Positions 27,070-34,558 of a DNA stretch of 64,000 nucleotides are shown here, one piece after another. The position numbers and the translations under genes are program-made. Origin of the DNA: JAHDDW01 sp964648795. GTDB taxonomy: Bacteria; Actinomycetota; Acidimicrobiia; Acidimicrobiales; SZUA-35. The DNA is taken from contig CAZYMB010000004.1 of the NCBI GenBank assembly GCA_964648795.1, positions 1 through 64,000 on the forward strand. Direction: 5' to 3'. The notes under the pieces were generated by a model that ran no database searches, was not told the DNA's origin, and worked only from the letters and a program-made list of their open reading frames with translations. Numbering within the stretch: position 1 is the first letter of the stretch; each line of letters starts with the position of its first letter.

Positions 27070-27933
27070 ATGGCGGATATTTTTAAAGCAGACCCTAACT
27101 CGCAACTTCCTGATCTCATAAACCTCTTGAATCTTGCGTACTGCGAGTTAGAGCTGCTCACTGAGACCATAGTGTTTAACGATGACCTTACGGGCCGTGC
27201 ACAGGACCGAACTAACGAATTCTTACTAAAAACCGTACTAGCGCCACGAAATAAAATGTCGAGCTGGCAACCTAGCGACCCTATCCCTTTTGAATCCGAT
27301 ATTAGTCCTCTGTACTACAGCGGAGCTACCTCACCTACGCTCGGTAGGCTAAAGCACCGTTTCGAAGATGAGCTTGAGGTTGTCTTTCGCGAGACAATTG
27401 GGATCCAGGGCGATGTTGCTTTAGAAACGGGCACGAACCCATCGACATACAGGATGGAACAAGTAGGTCTATCTACGAACCCCCTCCTCCATCTCGTTTC
27501 TTCGGCAGGCTTAACCATGCCAGAACTCGTTGGTCTAAACCTTGAGGTCGACCCTCTCACTTGGGCCTATAACAATCTTCATCTAGCTGTCGATTACCTT
27601 TACCGAACCTGTGCGGACGTTCTGAAAGGATACGTCGACCGGAACGAAGTCCTAAAAGCAGTCAACTCTATTATCCCAGCGAATACCGACCCAGACCCTA
27701 GACTCAAACCTAGTGAGACGGCCATTGCTAAGGTTAGCGAAACGAAGCTATTTCAAAGAACAACTATAATTAAGAATGGTATGGCTGGAATTCTTGGCGA
27801 AATCCCAAATTCCTTTGGAGTCAACTTTGAACAAGAATTCACCCCGTTCAAAGCTGCCGCTAAAACCTATAAGCATACAGTTGGACAAGTCACCGACAAT
27901 GTCGTCCAAGGAAACTTTCCTACACGCTCGTGA
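27070..27933 (+). CDS. Uncharacterised protein
   Basis: 287 aa, soluble, mixed but mainly helical, no signal peptide. I do not recognise it. Its N-terminus (MADIFKADPNSQLPDLINLL) and start context (TGGCGGA) are like those of the unknown gene at 19590, but I cannot align the rest. A central segment has hydrophobic helices (NPLLHLVSSAGLTMPELVGL; LAVDYLYRTCADVLKGYV). Convergent with the lipoprotein gene, from which it is separated by 25 bp. ATG start set by TAAAAT 6 nt upstream. Confidence 0.65.
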   Translation: MADIFKADPNSQLPDLINLLNLAYCELELLTETIVFNDDLTGRAQDRTNEFLLKTVLAPRNKMSSWQPSDPIPFESDISPLYYSGATSPTLGRLKHRFEDELEVVFRETIGIQGDVALETGTNPSTYRMEQVGLSTNPLLHLVSSAGLTMPELVGLNLEVDPLTWAYNNLHLAVDYLYRTCADVLKGYVDRNEVLKAVNSIIPANTDPDPRLKPSETAIAKVSETKLFQRTTIIKNGMAGILGEIPNSFGVNFEQEFTPFKAAAKTYKHTVGQVTDNVVQGNFPTRS

Positions 27934-27958
27934 GGTAGCAGCCGGCGGTACAAAACCA

Positions 27959-28537
27959 CTAAGCAGGCAGCTCGAACTCGGTTAGTTCGCCACTCCAGCC
28001 ATTAATCAAATCTCTGGGCTCGATAAATATAGTTGTGATTTCGATTGGAACAAATACAAACTCATCGCGTGTAAATGGCTGCTCATTTGCGTGATCGTGC
28101 AAGAGAACTCTTTCACCTAAAACATTGCCGTCAGCGTCTAGCACGCGCCATCCATCGGCATAACGTTCCGGCGAATCGTATTGGCTAGAGATTGTTACTG
28201 AAATATCCCATTCGCTTCCATCAAGTTTTTCGGCAGAGACGTCCAAGACAACTGGAAATTCAGCGTTTGAAGTATCCACAGCGTCAGCATTCGTGCCAGG
28301 ATCGTCGGTCGCTGGTTCATTCACTGATTCAACCTCGGCTTCTTCATCTTCTGGACTTACCTCGCCTACCTCTACGGCTTCGTCCTCAACGCTGACTTCA
28401 CCATCAACGGACTCGTTGTCGGTGGCTTCGACTTCGCTAGCTTCCTCAGGCTCACTCGGGGACGAACTTTCAATAGCTTGTTCACTGGCCGAGCAGGCAA
28501 CTCCAACAAATAGCAGAAATATCAGTATTGGCTTCAC
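27959..28537 (-). CDS. Predicted lipoprotein with acidic linker
   Basis: 192 aa from the GTG at 28537. The signal peptide MKPILIFLLFVGVAC ends in a lipobox (VGVAC), predicting a lipid-anchored exported protein. About residues 16-85 are nearly all Glu, Asp, Ser, Val and Ala, a flexible acidic spacer. The C-terminal 100 residues contain a beta-rich domain (FPVVLDVSAEKLDGSEWDI ... YADGWRVLDADGNVLGERVL) of unknown function. I prefer this start over 28597 because TAGGCT lies 7 nt upstream and the longer form would put a basic, non-signal-like segment in front and overlap the divergent gene. Confidence 0.75.
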   Translation of the reverse strand: MKPILIFLLFVGVACSASEQAIESSSPSEPEEASEVEATDNESVDGEVSVEDEAVEVGEVSPEDEEAEVESVNEPATDDPGTNADAVDTSNAEFPVVLDVSAEKLDGSEWDISVTISSQYDSPERYADGWRVLDADGNVLGERVLLHDHANEQPFTRDEFVFVPIEITTIFIEPRDLINGWSGELTEFELPA

Positions 28538-28584
28538 GCTTAATAGCCTATGCTTAAGTGAACGGGTAAGGCGGGACCAGCTCA

Positions 28585-29460
28585 ATGAGCGATGCATTTA
28601 GTACCAAAGTGCCAGAAACTAGAGCTGCGGCAATCCGAGCTATGGGTGGGTTAGCGCTACCTGCTGGCCTAGAAAAGCTAGGACACCCCGTGGAGAAAGC
28701 CGGCAACGGCATATTTGTCGAACTGCCGAAAGATTATTTCAGCCACCCCAGACTTGACGCTATTGAAGCTGTAGTTGATTGGGCTACCGGTAGCGACCCA
28801 CAAGTGCGATTTAAGATCGAGCTAAGAGGAAAACTCAGTGCTAGCGGATCAATAGTTCATTGGGTCCCCTACTGGGCCGAGCCAACCGATGGCCCCAACC
28901 TAGATAACGCCCCTCATGACATCGTCGAGAATATTTTTGAGCCGTTTCGCCATACAGCTTCCGAGCTATTCCACAAGATGAACTTTAAACCCGGCGCCGC
29001 CCTCCAACTTGAGTTGTTCCGTCCCCCAGCTCGAGCCACGACTCCTCATATCGACCCTAGACACACCGGCGACGCCCTAATTAGTAGAGGCGCAAGAATC
29101 AGCTTTACGACAGAACCTGGAACACGAAGATTCGACCATCAATTCTCAAATGGGAACCCAGAGCTCCCCGTAACCCCGGGTACAAGCAAAGCTCTGACCA
29201 ATCATGCACTACTTGCAACGCACCTTTTGATGTATGAATTGTCGCAAGGTTATCAAATCGGGCAAACAGCGCCAGGCGTCTTACTTGTTGGTGATAGTTC
29301 CTTGCCTTTTGTACACGCTTCTGACTCAAACCGATCATGGCTTCTCGAATGCCACTGCGACGAATACTACTACGCCGACAGTGCAGACATATTCCGCAGG
29401 AACTATCCCGATTTACAATTGACTGAACGAGTTTCTGCCCGAATGGGGCTAAACAGGTAG
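28585..29460 (+). CDS. Uncharacterised protein, possible 2-oxoglutarate/Fe(II) oxygenase-like fold
   Basis: 291 aa, soluble. The second half shows a spacing that recalls the double-stranded beta-helix of 2OG/Fe(II) dioxygenases: HID (about residue 151) as HxD, GTRRFDH (about 178), and PGVLLVGDSSLPFVHASDSNRSW (about 231-253) with a possible distal His and Arg. The first half (about 1-125) has no match I can name. The fold assignment is tentative and the substrate unknown. The gene ends by overlapping rnhB by 12 bp in convergent orientation. Confidence 0.6.
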   Translation: MSDAFSTKVPETRAAAIRAMGGLALPAGLEKLGHPVEKAGNGIFVELPKDYFSHPRLDAIEAVVDWATGSDPQVRFKIELRGKLSASGSIVHWVPYWAEPTDGPNLDNAPHDIVENIFEPFRHTASELFHKMNFKPGAALQLELFRPPARATTPHIDPRHTGDALISRGARISFTTEPGTRRFDHQFSNGNPELPVTPGTSKALTNHALLATHLLMYELSQGYQIGQTAPGVLLVGDSSLPFVHASDSNRSWLLECHCDEYYYADSADIFRRNYPDLQLTERVSARMGLNR

Positions 29461-30102
29461 TTTCTCTTGTCTGTTTCTATAGTTTCTTACCGGAGCCCAA
29501 GATTGGCGGTGCAGTTCTGTCGGACCCAGCTCTTGCAGCTTTGAACGATGGATCGGGCTTGGATAGCCCTTATTCGATTCGAACTTAAACTCTGGGAACC
29601 TAGAGCTATATTCACGCATCATCCGGTCCCTGGTCACCTTGGCCAGAATGCTGGCAGAAGCAATCGATAACGATTTCTGATCGCCTTTGACAATGATGCG
29701 AACGTCGTCGGTTGCAGAACACATCTGATCACAAAAGTTCCAGTTGCCATCCAAGATGTAGCCAGTTGGTCTTTCGCTAAGTTGATCGATCGCTCTCTTT
29801 GTGGCCAGACGTTGCGCCTCTGACATGCCCAAGCGATCACAGTCTTCGTGGCTTGCGTGACCAATCCCAAAGTCGCTAACCCAGTTAGCCACCTTGTCGA
29901 ACATCTCTTCTCGGATCGCCTCAGAAAGCTGCTTCGAATCCCGAACCTTATAGATACGTCGATCTTGTGGGATCACGGCAGCTGCAACAGTTAGCGGCCC
30001 AGCCCACGCTCCCCTGCCGACTTCATCTATTCCAACAACGACACGCCCATCAGCCCACATTTCTTGTTCTGTTGTCAAACCAGGAGATTTTGAGCAGACC
30101 AT
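29449..30102 (-). CDS. rnhB: Ribonuclease HII
   Basis: 217 aa. Cuts RNA-DNA hybrids and removes misincorporated ribonucleotides. The signature VVGIDEVGRGAWAGP (about residues 21-35) carries the first catalytic Asp and Glu; the later Asp ligands fit ILDGNWN (about 136) and VKGDQKSLSIASASILAKV (about 158-176), also typical. An extra 14 residues precede the usual start; an internal ATG at 30060 is an alternative. Divergent from the queuosine-mannosyltransferase-like gene, with starts only 27 bp apart. Confidence 0.93.
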   Translation of the reverse strand: MVCSKSPGLTTEQEMWADGRVVVGIDEVGRGAWAGPLTVAAAVIPQDRRIYKVRDSKQLSEAIREEMFDKVANWVSDFGIGHASHEDCDRLGMSEAQRLATKRAIDQLSERPTGYILDGNWNFCDQMCSATDDVRIIVKGDQKSLSIASASILAKVTRDRMMREYSSRFPEFKFESNKGYPSPIHRSKLQELGPTELHRQSWAPVRNYRNRQEKLPV

Positions 30103-30128
30103 TAGAATTAGATAATAGCATTGGCTCC

Positions 30129-31172
30129 GTGAATGTCATTCTGTGCGAAGCTTTCTACAAAGGGTCCCACAAACAGTGGGCGGATAGCTACACCAAAAAC
30201 TCAGCTCACCACGTAGACCTATTGACCATAAGTGATATGGGCTGGCGCAAGGCTTTACGAGACTCTGCCGACGCCTTTCAACTTCAAATATCAGAAGCGA
30301 TAGCTGCCTCTGGTGCCAGCTCAGTCATCTTGTGCTCCTCTATGACAAATGCGCAAACAATCAAGAACGACTTCCCTGAGATACCAGTTGTGCTATTCAT
30401 GCATGAGAACCAACTTGGTTACCCTGGCTCTGAGCTGCCCAACAAGTTCGCTCAGATCAATTGGCAATCACTGTCTGCAGCTGACCTAGCTATATTCAAC
30501 TCTAAGTTCCATCTCAACCAGCTTCCAGAGCTACTGCCCAAAATCGGAGTCGAACCAGCTCAGATTCAAGAACTGACTACCAAGTCTGTTGTTGGCTATG
30601 TTGGCATTGACCCAGAGCTGTTCGAACTTTCAACAAGACAGGGCGAGGCACCATTAATACTTTTCAACCAGCGCTGGGAAGAAGACAAACGGCCTGACGT
30701 CTTTCTTGAAGCCTGTGTACAACTGAAATCCATGGGTTACGAGTTTGAGTTAGCGCTTTGCGGCGAACACTACCCTGGCAGGTACCAAGTTCCGGACCTA
30801 CTACGTGAACGAATTAAGTTTGAAGGATGCTTACCAAGAGAAACCTACAAGCAAGTGCTCGCGGAAACTGACATCGTAGTTTCAACTTCAGTCCATGAGT
30901 ATTTCGGAGTCGCAGTGGCCGAAGCCATAGCAGCAGGCGCTATCCCTTGCCTACCAAATCGACTGAGCTACCCAGAATTATTGCCTGAGTCAGCGATCGA
31001 GCTGCTCTATGACGACAACTTTGCCGCTAAATTACGAGACCTGCTAGACACCCTCGAAGTAACCAGAATTGACTATCAAGAACTATTGCGGGCACATTTA
31101 CATCAATTTAAGTGGGAAAAAGTAGCCTTGGGATACGACAATACTTTCTCATCTTTAGCTGTTTCAACATAA
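30129..31172 (+). CDS. DUF3524 / QTMAN-like glycosyltransferase (tRNA-queuosine mannosyltransferase-like)
   Basis: 347 aa. The N-terminus (MNVILCEAFYKGSHKQWADSY) carries the EAFY-GSHKQW motif that marks the DUF3524 family, whose animal member GTDC1/QTMAN mannosylates queuosine in tRNA-Asp. The C-terminal half is a GT-B/GT4-type domain (LILFNQRWEEDKRPDVFL; FEGCLPRETYKQVLAETDIVVSTSVHEYFGVAVAEA) with the nucleotide-sugar E-x7-E motif. GTG start at 30129, with TAGCAT 7 nt upstream; a longer frame from 29967 would be antisense to rnhB. That it acts on tRNA here is inference by family. Confidence 0.75.
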   Translation: MNVILCEAFYKGSHKQWADSYTKNSAHHVDLLTISDMGWRKALRDSADAFQLQISEAIAASGASSVILCSSMTNAQTIKNDFPEIPVVLFMHENQLGYPGSELPNKFAQINWQSLSAADLAIFNSKFHLNQLPELLPKIGVEPAQIQELTTKSVVGYVGIDPELFELSTRQGEAPLILFNQRWEEDKRPDVFLEACVQLKSMGYEFELALCGEHYPGRYQVPDLLRERIKFEGCLPRETYKQVLAETDIVVSTSVHEYFGVAVAEAIAAGAIPCLPNRLSYPELLPESAIELLYDDNFAAKLRDLLDTLEVTRIDYQELLRAHLHQFKWEKVALGYDNTFSSLAVST

Positions 31173-31198
31173 GCACAATTCAATACACTGGATAATTG

Positions 31199-32188
31199 AT
31201 GGCGGATCGAATTCAACGGCGTAAATCTAGATTGGGGCTATTTAGCACGCTCAGTATTGCCTTGAGTACCGGAGGGGCACGCCTAGGAGTCCGTCCACGA
31301 GAAACGGTCGCTCTAACCACATTCTTTGGCTTCACTGTAGCTTTGGCTATTGGTTTCAACCCAATGTTGTCGACACCACTCATCCTGGCACTAGTACTTC
31401 AAAGGCTGGGCAGGTATCGAGAAATCCTAAGTGGCCAAGTAAACGATGATTCCGATGTCTCTAAATTGAACCAGCTAACCAAGCAACCCATAGTAATTTT
31501 CCACACTTTGTCCAACCTCGGACTTTTTGTAAGCTTTGCTACGATCGGCGCTCTTGCAACAAGCCCACAACTGACTGATGCAGTTAATTTGGCTACAGCT
31601 AATTTCGAATCGGTAGTCATAACTTCGTTTATCGGCTCTACCATCGCCACATTCGCTGCGGAGGTACTCGCCCACGATCCACTCTGGGATATAACCGAGG
31701 TTATTCGCCAAGCTGAGCGAGAAACAACAGCTAGCCAAAGCACAAATGAACATACTGAGCAAATCTCAGCGGCTGAATTAGAAGATTTTCGAAAGATATT
31801 CGAGGAACAATACTTCTGCGAGATCCGACTCAGTGGCGTTTCAACCAAAGAGTTAGACGAAGCAAGACACAAAGTTAAGGCTGCAAGAAACGATCAATGG
31901 ATACAGCTCATTCGACCGAATGGCCGTCCGCTGCTGAGTCGCAGTGTCGCTAACGAACTGAACATAGAACCTAAGCCAGATTTTGGATATGGATACCTTA
32001 CAAAGCCCGAAGCTTTGACAGTACTTCAACGCTACCTAGAGAGCCCGCTAGCAGCCAATACCGATACAGGTCCGCTCAACAGTGTTCGGCCTAGACCCTC
32101 TCTTCGGAAAGGAAGCGGACCTGACGTAGCTAACCCACAGGCCACGACTAGATCAGCTATAAGAATTGGTACCCCGTACGGGATTTGA
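31199..32188 (+). CDS. Uncharacterised membrane protein
   Basis: 329 aa. A basic N-terminus (ADRIQRRKSRLG) precedes two hydrophobic helices at about residues 37-70, two more at about 100-165 (TLSNLGLFVSFATIGALA; FESVVITSFIGSTIATFAAEVLA), then a soluble, charged C-terminal half of about 160 residues. No family recognised. The start TTGATGGCGG gives ATG at 31199. Its last seven codons are read from the antisense strand of the tRNA-Glu gene, and the stop lies inside that gene. Confidence 0.65.
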   Translation: MADRIQRRKSRLGLFSTLSIALSTGGARLGVRPRETVALTTFFGFTVALAIGFNPMLSTPLILALVLQRLGRYREILSGQVNDDSDVSKLNQLTKQPIVIFHTLSNLGLFVSFATIGALATSPQLTDAVNLATANFESVVITSFIGSTIATFAAEVLAHDPLWDITEVIRQAERETTASQSTNEHTEQISAAELEDFRKIFEEQYFCEIRLSGVSTKELDEARHKVKAARNDQWIQLIRPNGRPLLSRSVANELNIEPKPDFGYGYLTKPEALTVLQRYLESPLAANTDTGPLNSVRPRPSLRKGSGPDVANPQATTRSAIRIGTPYGI

Positions 32189-32242
32189 ACCCGTGCTACC
32201 GGCATGAGAAGCCGGCGTCCTAGGCCGCTAGACGAACGGGGC
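32167..32242 (-). tRNA. tRNA-Glu (CTC)
   Basis: 76 nt with encoded CCA. The 7-bp acceptor stem (GCCCCGT with ACGGGGT), D-arm, anticodon stem CCGGC/GCCGG with loop TTCTCAT (anticodon CTC), and T-arm GGGTTCAAATCCC are all present, followed by discriminator A and CCA. The 3' end overlaps the end of the gene on the other strand by 22 bp. Confidence 0.95.
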
Positions 32243-32267
32243 TAGAGCCAGTTGTCAAGTTTAGCGA

Positions 32268-32777
32268 CTAGGCGGCGATATCGGTGCCCGATGTAGCCAA
32301 ATTCTCAGCGTCCTCTAGATCATCTACCTTTGCTCGTTTGTTTGCACCACGATATATCAACGCGGCCATTGCGAGCACGTACAAATCTTGCGGAATCACC
32401 CACCATGTAAGAGGCTGGGACAGGAACCTTCCGAAACAACCGCAGTTAGGAATATCCAAGCCTTGGGTAAGTCCATGTAATGCCATGGACAGCCAGAATA
32501 AATAGACCAAACCAGTCACTACCGCACCTTGTTTAGGGTTAGCTATAAGCAACAAAGCTGCCGCAAGCTCGGCAGCGATTATTGCTATGGCAGCTAGCTC
32601 GACTGTGGCACCGGGAAACACTTCGTAATCCTGTAACGCTGTTGTGAAATCATTAAATGAGATTGCTTGAAGCACCCCCATAAGTCCAAGAAGTAGTGAA
32701 ATGTAGAGAGGCAGAAACCCTCCAGTGGCTCTCATTAAACTGGACCATCCACTCTTCAATAGTGTCAAGCTAGGCAA
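32268..32777 (-). CDS. MauE/DoxX-like membrane protein
   Basis: 169 aa, four predicted membrane helices. The motif PNCGCFGRF (about residues 108-116) between helices 3 and 4 is typical of MauE/DoxX-like proteins, which are thought to help redox or disulfide handling in the periplasm or outer membrane face. It overlaps the molybdopterin oxidoreductase gene by 8 bp on the same strand, so the two are co-translated and may work together, for example in electron or thiol transfer. The partner role is inference. Confidence 0.75.
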   Translation of the reverse strand: MPSLTLLKSGWSSLMRATGGFLPLYISLLLGLMGVLQAISFNDFTTALQDYEVFPGATVELAAIAIIAAELAAALLLIANPKQGAVVTGLVYLFWLSMALHGLTQGLDIPNCGCFGRFLSQPLTWWVIPQDLYVLAMAALIYRGANKRAKVDDLEDAENLATSGTDIAA

Positions 32778-34482
32778 CTATCTCAATGCCACGCGTATGG
32801 AACCCTGTAGCTCCTGAAGGCGCAACTTCTGTGATCTCTTCTACCTGAACATCACCGTTCGCATCAGTTGCTCGCACCTGAAGCACTACTCTGTTGGTGA
32901 AATCAGAGCCTCGCTCAGCTACGTAGCTGGCAACATCCCAGTTATAGATCCATTGCACCCAAGTATCTTTGTTAACCGTTGGGCCGATGTCTGCTTCAAT
33001 CCATTGGTTATTTTCTGGAGCTGTCAAATCAACTTGCTGGCCTGCTGGTGGCTCATCAATAAAGCGAAGCTCTACTCGTTCGACTCCAGTGTTAGGTGCC
33101 CAAGCAATGCCGGCAATTGGTTGTGAGCTGTTAGAACCAGACACTGTTGTACCTGGCAGGTCAATTCTTGATTGCAGTTTAACGGGGCCACGTTTTGACC
33201 AGCCTCTAGGAATCCAGAACCCGTCAAACCCATCCCACGTAGTCAGAGTAATTTCTTCGATCCATTTGGTTGCAGAAACATAACCGTAGAGACCCGAGAC
33301 AACCAGCCGAGCTGGGAAACCATGGAGCTGTCGGAGCGGCTCACCGTTCATCCCAACGCACAACATCGCAACTCTGCCATCGTAAGCGGCTTCAACTGGG
33401 AAACCACAAGTCCAATCGTCTACCGAACGACTAGCAATTTGTTCTGCCCCATCTTGAACCCCAGCCATATCGAGAACTTGTGACAATGGAACACCCTGCC
33501 AAACAGCGTTACCGACAAGGTCACCACCAATCGGGTTAGAGACGCAAGACAAAGTAACCGGAGCAATAGTCGTAGACATCTCTACCAACTCGGCGTAATT
33601 AATTGTCACTTGCCTATCAACCATGCCGTTGATTGTTAGAGACCAAACGTCTGGATCTATACTTGGCTTGGTCACTGCAGTATCGATTAAGTAGTAGTCT
33701 TCGACTGGCTGCACATAAGGCGTAAGATTTCCATCCGCAGCTGGAACAGTAATTTGATCGGCTTCGACTCTGGCAATCTCGTCCAAAGCCTCTGGATTCT
33801 CAGGGTCTAAAAACGTGATCCCGTCTCTGGCTTGGTCAACTCGACCTGAACCTCTAGAAGAAAATGCTCCGAAACCAGCTAGACCAGTCAGGATGCCGGC
33901 GGAGGCTGCAAACCCAAAGAACTTACGGCGTCCATCGTCGTCAGCTAACGCAGGTGCGCCTTCTTCGCCAGAAACTTTTCCAGGTTCGGCAGTCAATAAT
34001 TGATGACCAGCGATAACCACAATTAGAGCTGTTACTACGGTTATCAACGTCAATAAAATTGCATGGAAGAAATTTGCTTGAGGATCAAATGCAATTGCCA
34101 GAATTGAGACCAGAGAGAATCCACCTAGAACACCAGCAAAGATCTCAAGCTTCCTTGTGCGCATAGCGAGGAACCCGACAATTCCGGTAATGACCGAGAT
34201 TCCCACACCCAAAGCAAATTTATTATTCGTATCAAACATTGCCCGACCAACATCAACCAACCACATTGGAGCTGTATCGATCACTTGGCCAGCCACAGCA
34301 ATCAGTGGACCAGGCACATTAATAATTCCTGCCACAAGTTCTGAAACCGCTAAGCCTGCCGAAGCAGCTATTAACCCAAGCAGGCCAAAGAGGTTCCGTG
34401 AAGGCAACTTCGAATCCTGATTTGCCGGCGCTGAAACTTTGTTCTCTTCTGCATCTAGGGATTTATCGTCTTTATTCACCAT
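32770..34482 (-). CDS. Membrane-anchored sulfite oxidase-family molybdopterin oxidoreductase
   Basis: 570 aa. About residues 30-165 form four or five membrane helices; near 185-205 a segment with RRKFFGF and a hydrophobic stretch resembles a Tat-type region. From about 255 to 430 runs the oxidoreductase molybdopterin-binding domain, with the Mo-ligand Cys in TLSCVSNPIGG (about 317), GVPLSQVL, and LHGFPARLVVSGLYGY. The C-terminus (about 450-565) is an Ig-like Mo-co dimerisation domain. The catalytic domain lies outside the membrane. The substrate could be sulfite, a sulfoxide or nitrate; this cannot be told here. Confidence 0.85.
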   Translation of the reverse strand: MVNKDDKSLDAEENKVSAPANQDSKLPSRNLFGLLGLIAASAGLAVSELVAGIINVPGPLIAVAGQVIDTAPMWLVDVGRAMFDTNNKFALGVGISVITGIVGFLAMRTRKLEIFAGVLGGFSLVSILAIAFDPQANFFHAILLTLITVVTALIVVIAGHQLLTAEPGKVSGEEGAPALADDDGRRKFFGFAASAGILTGLAGFGAFSSRGSGRVDQARDGITFLDPENPEALDEIARVEADQITVPAADGNLTPYVQPVEDYYLIDTAVTKPSIDPDVWSLTINGMVDRQVTINYAELVEMSTTIAPVTLSCVSNPIGGDLVGNAVWQGVPLSQVLDMAGVQDGAEQIASRSVDDWTCGFPVEAAYDGRVAMLCVGMNGEPLRQLHGFPARLVVSGLYGYVSATKWIEEITLTTWDGFDGFWIPRGWSKRGPVKLQSRIDLPGTTVSGSNSSQPIAGIAWAPNTGVERVELRFIDEPPAGQQVDLTAPENNQWIEADIGPTVNKDTWVQWIYNWDVASYVAERGSDFTNRVVLQVRATDANGDVQVEEITEVAPSGATGFHTRGIEIVA

Positions 34483-34558
34483 TAGTACAAACCGTTTTAC
34501 TGTCTATGAATTCCAAATTCTAGACTAACTCAGCTCCTTGGATGCGAAATTTTAGCTC

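Noticed and set aside
29967..30128. N-terminal extension of the queuosine-mannosyltransferase-like gene
   Set aside because: It would be entirely antisense to rnhB; the family N-terminus begins at the GTG at 30129.
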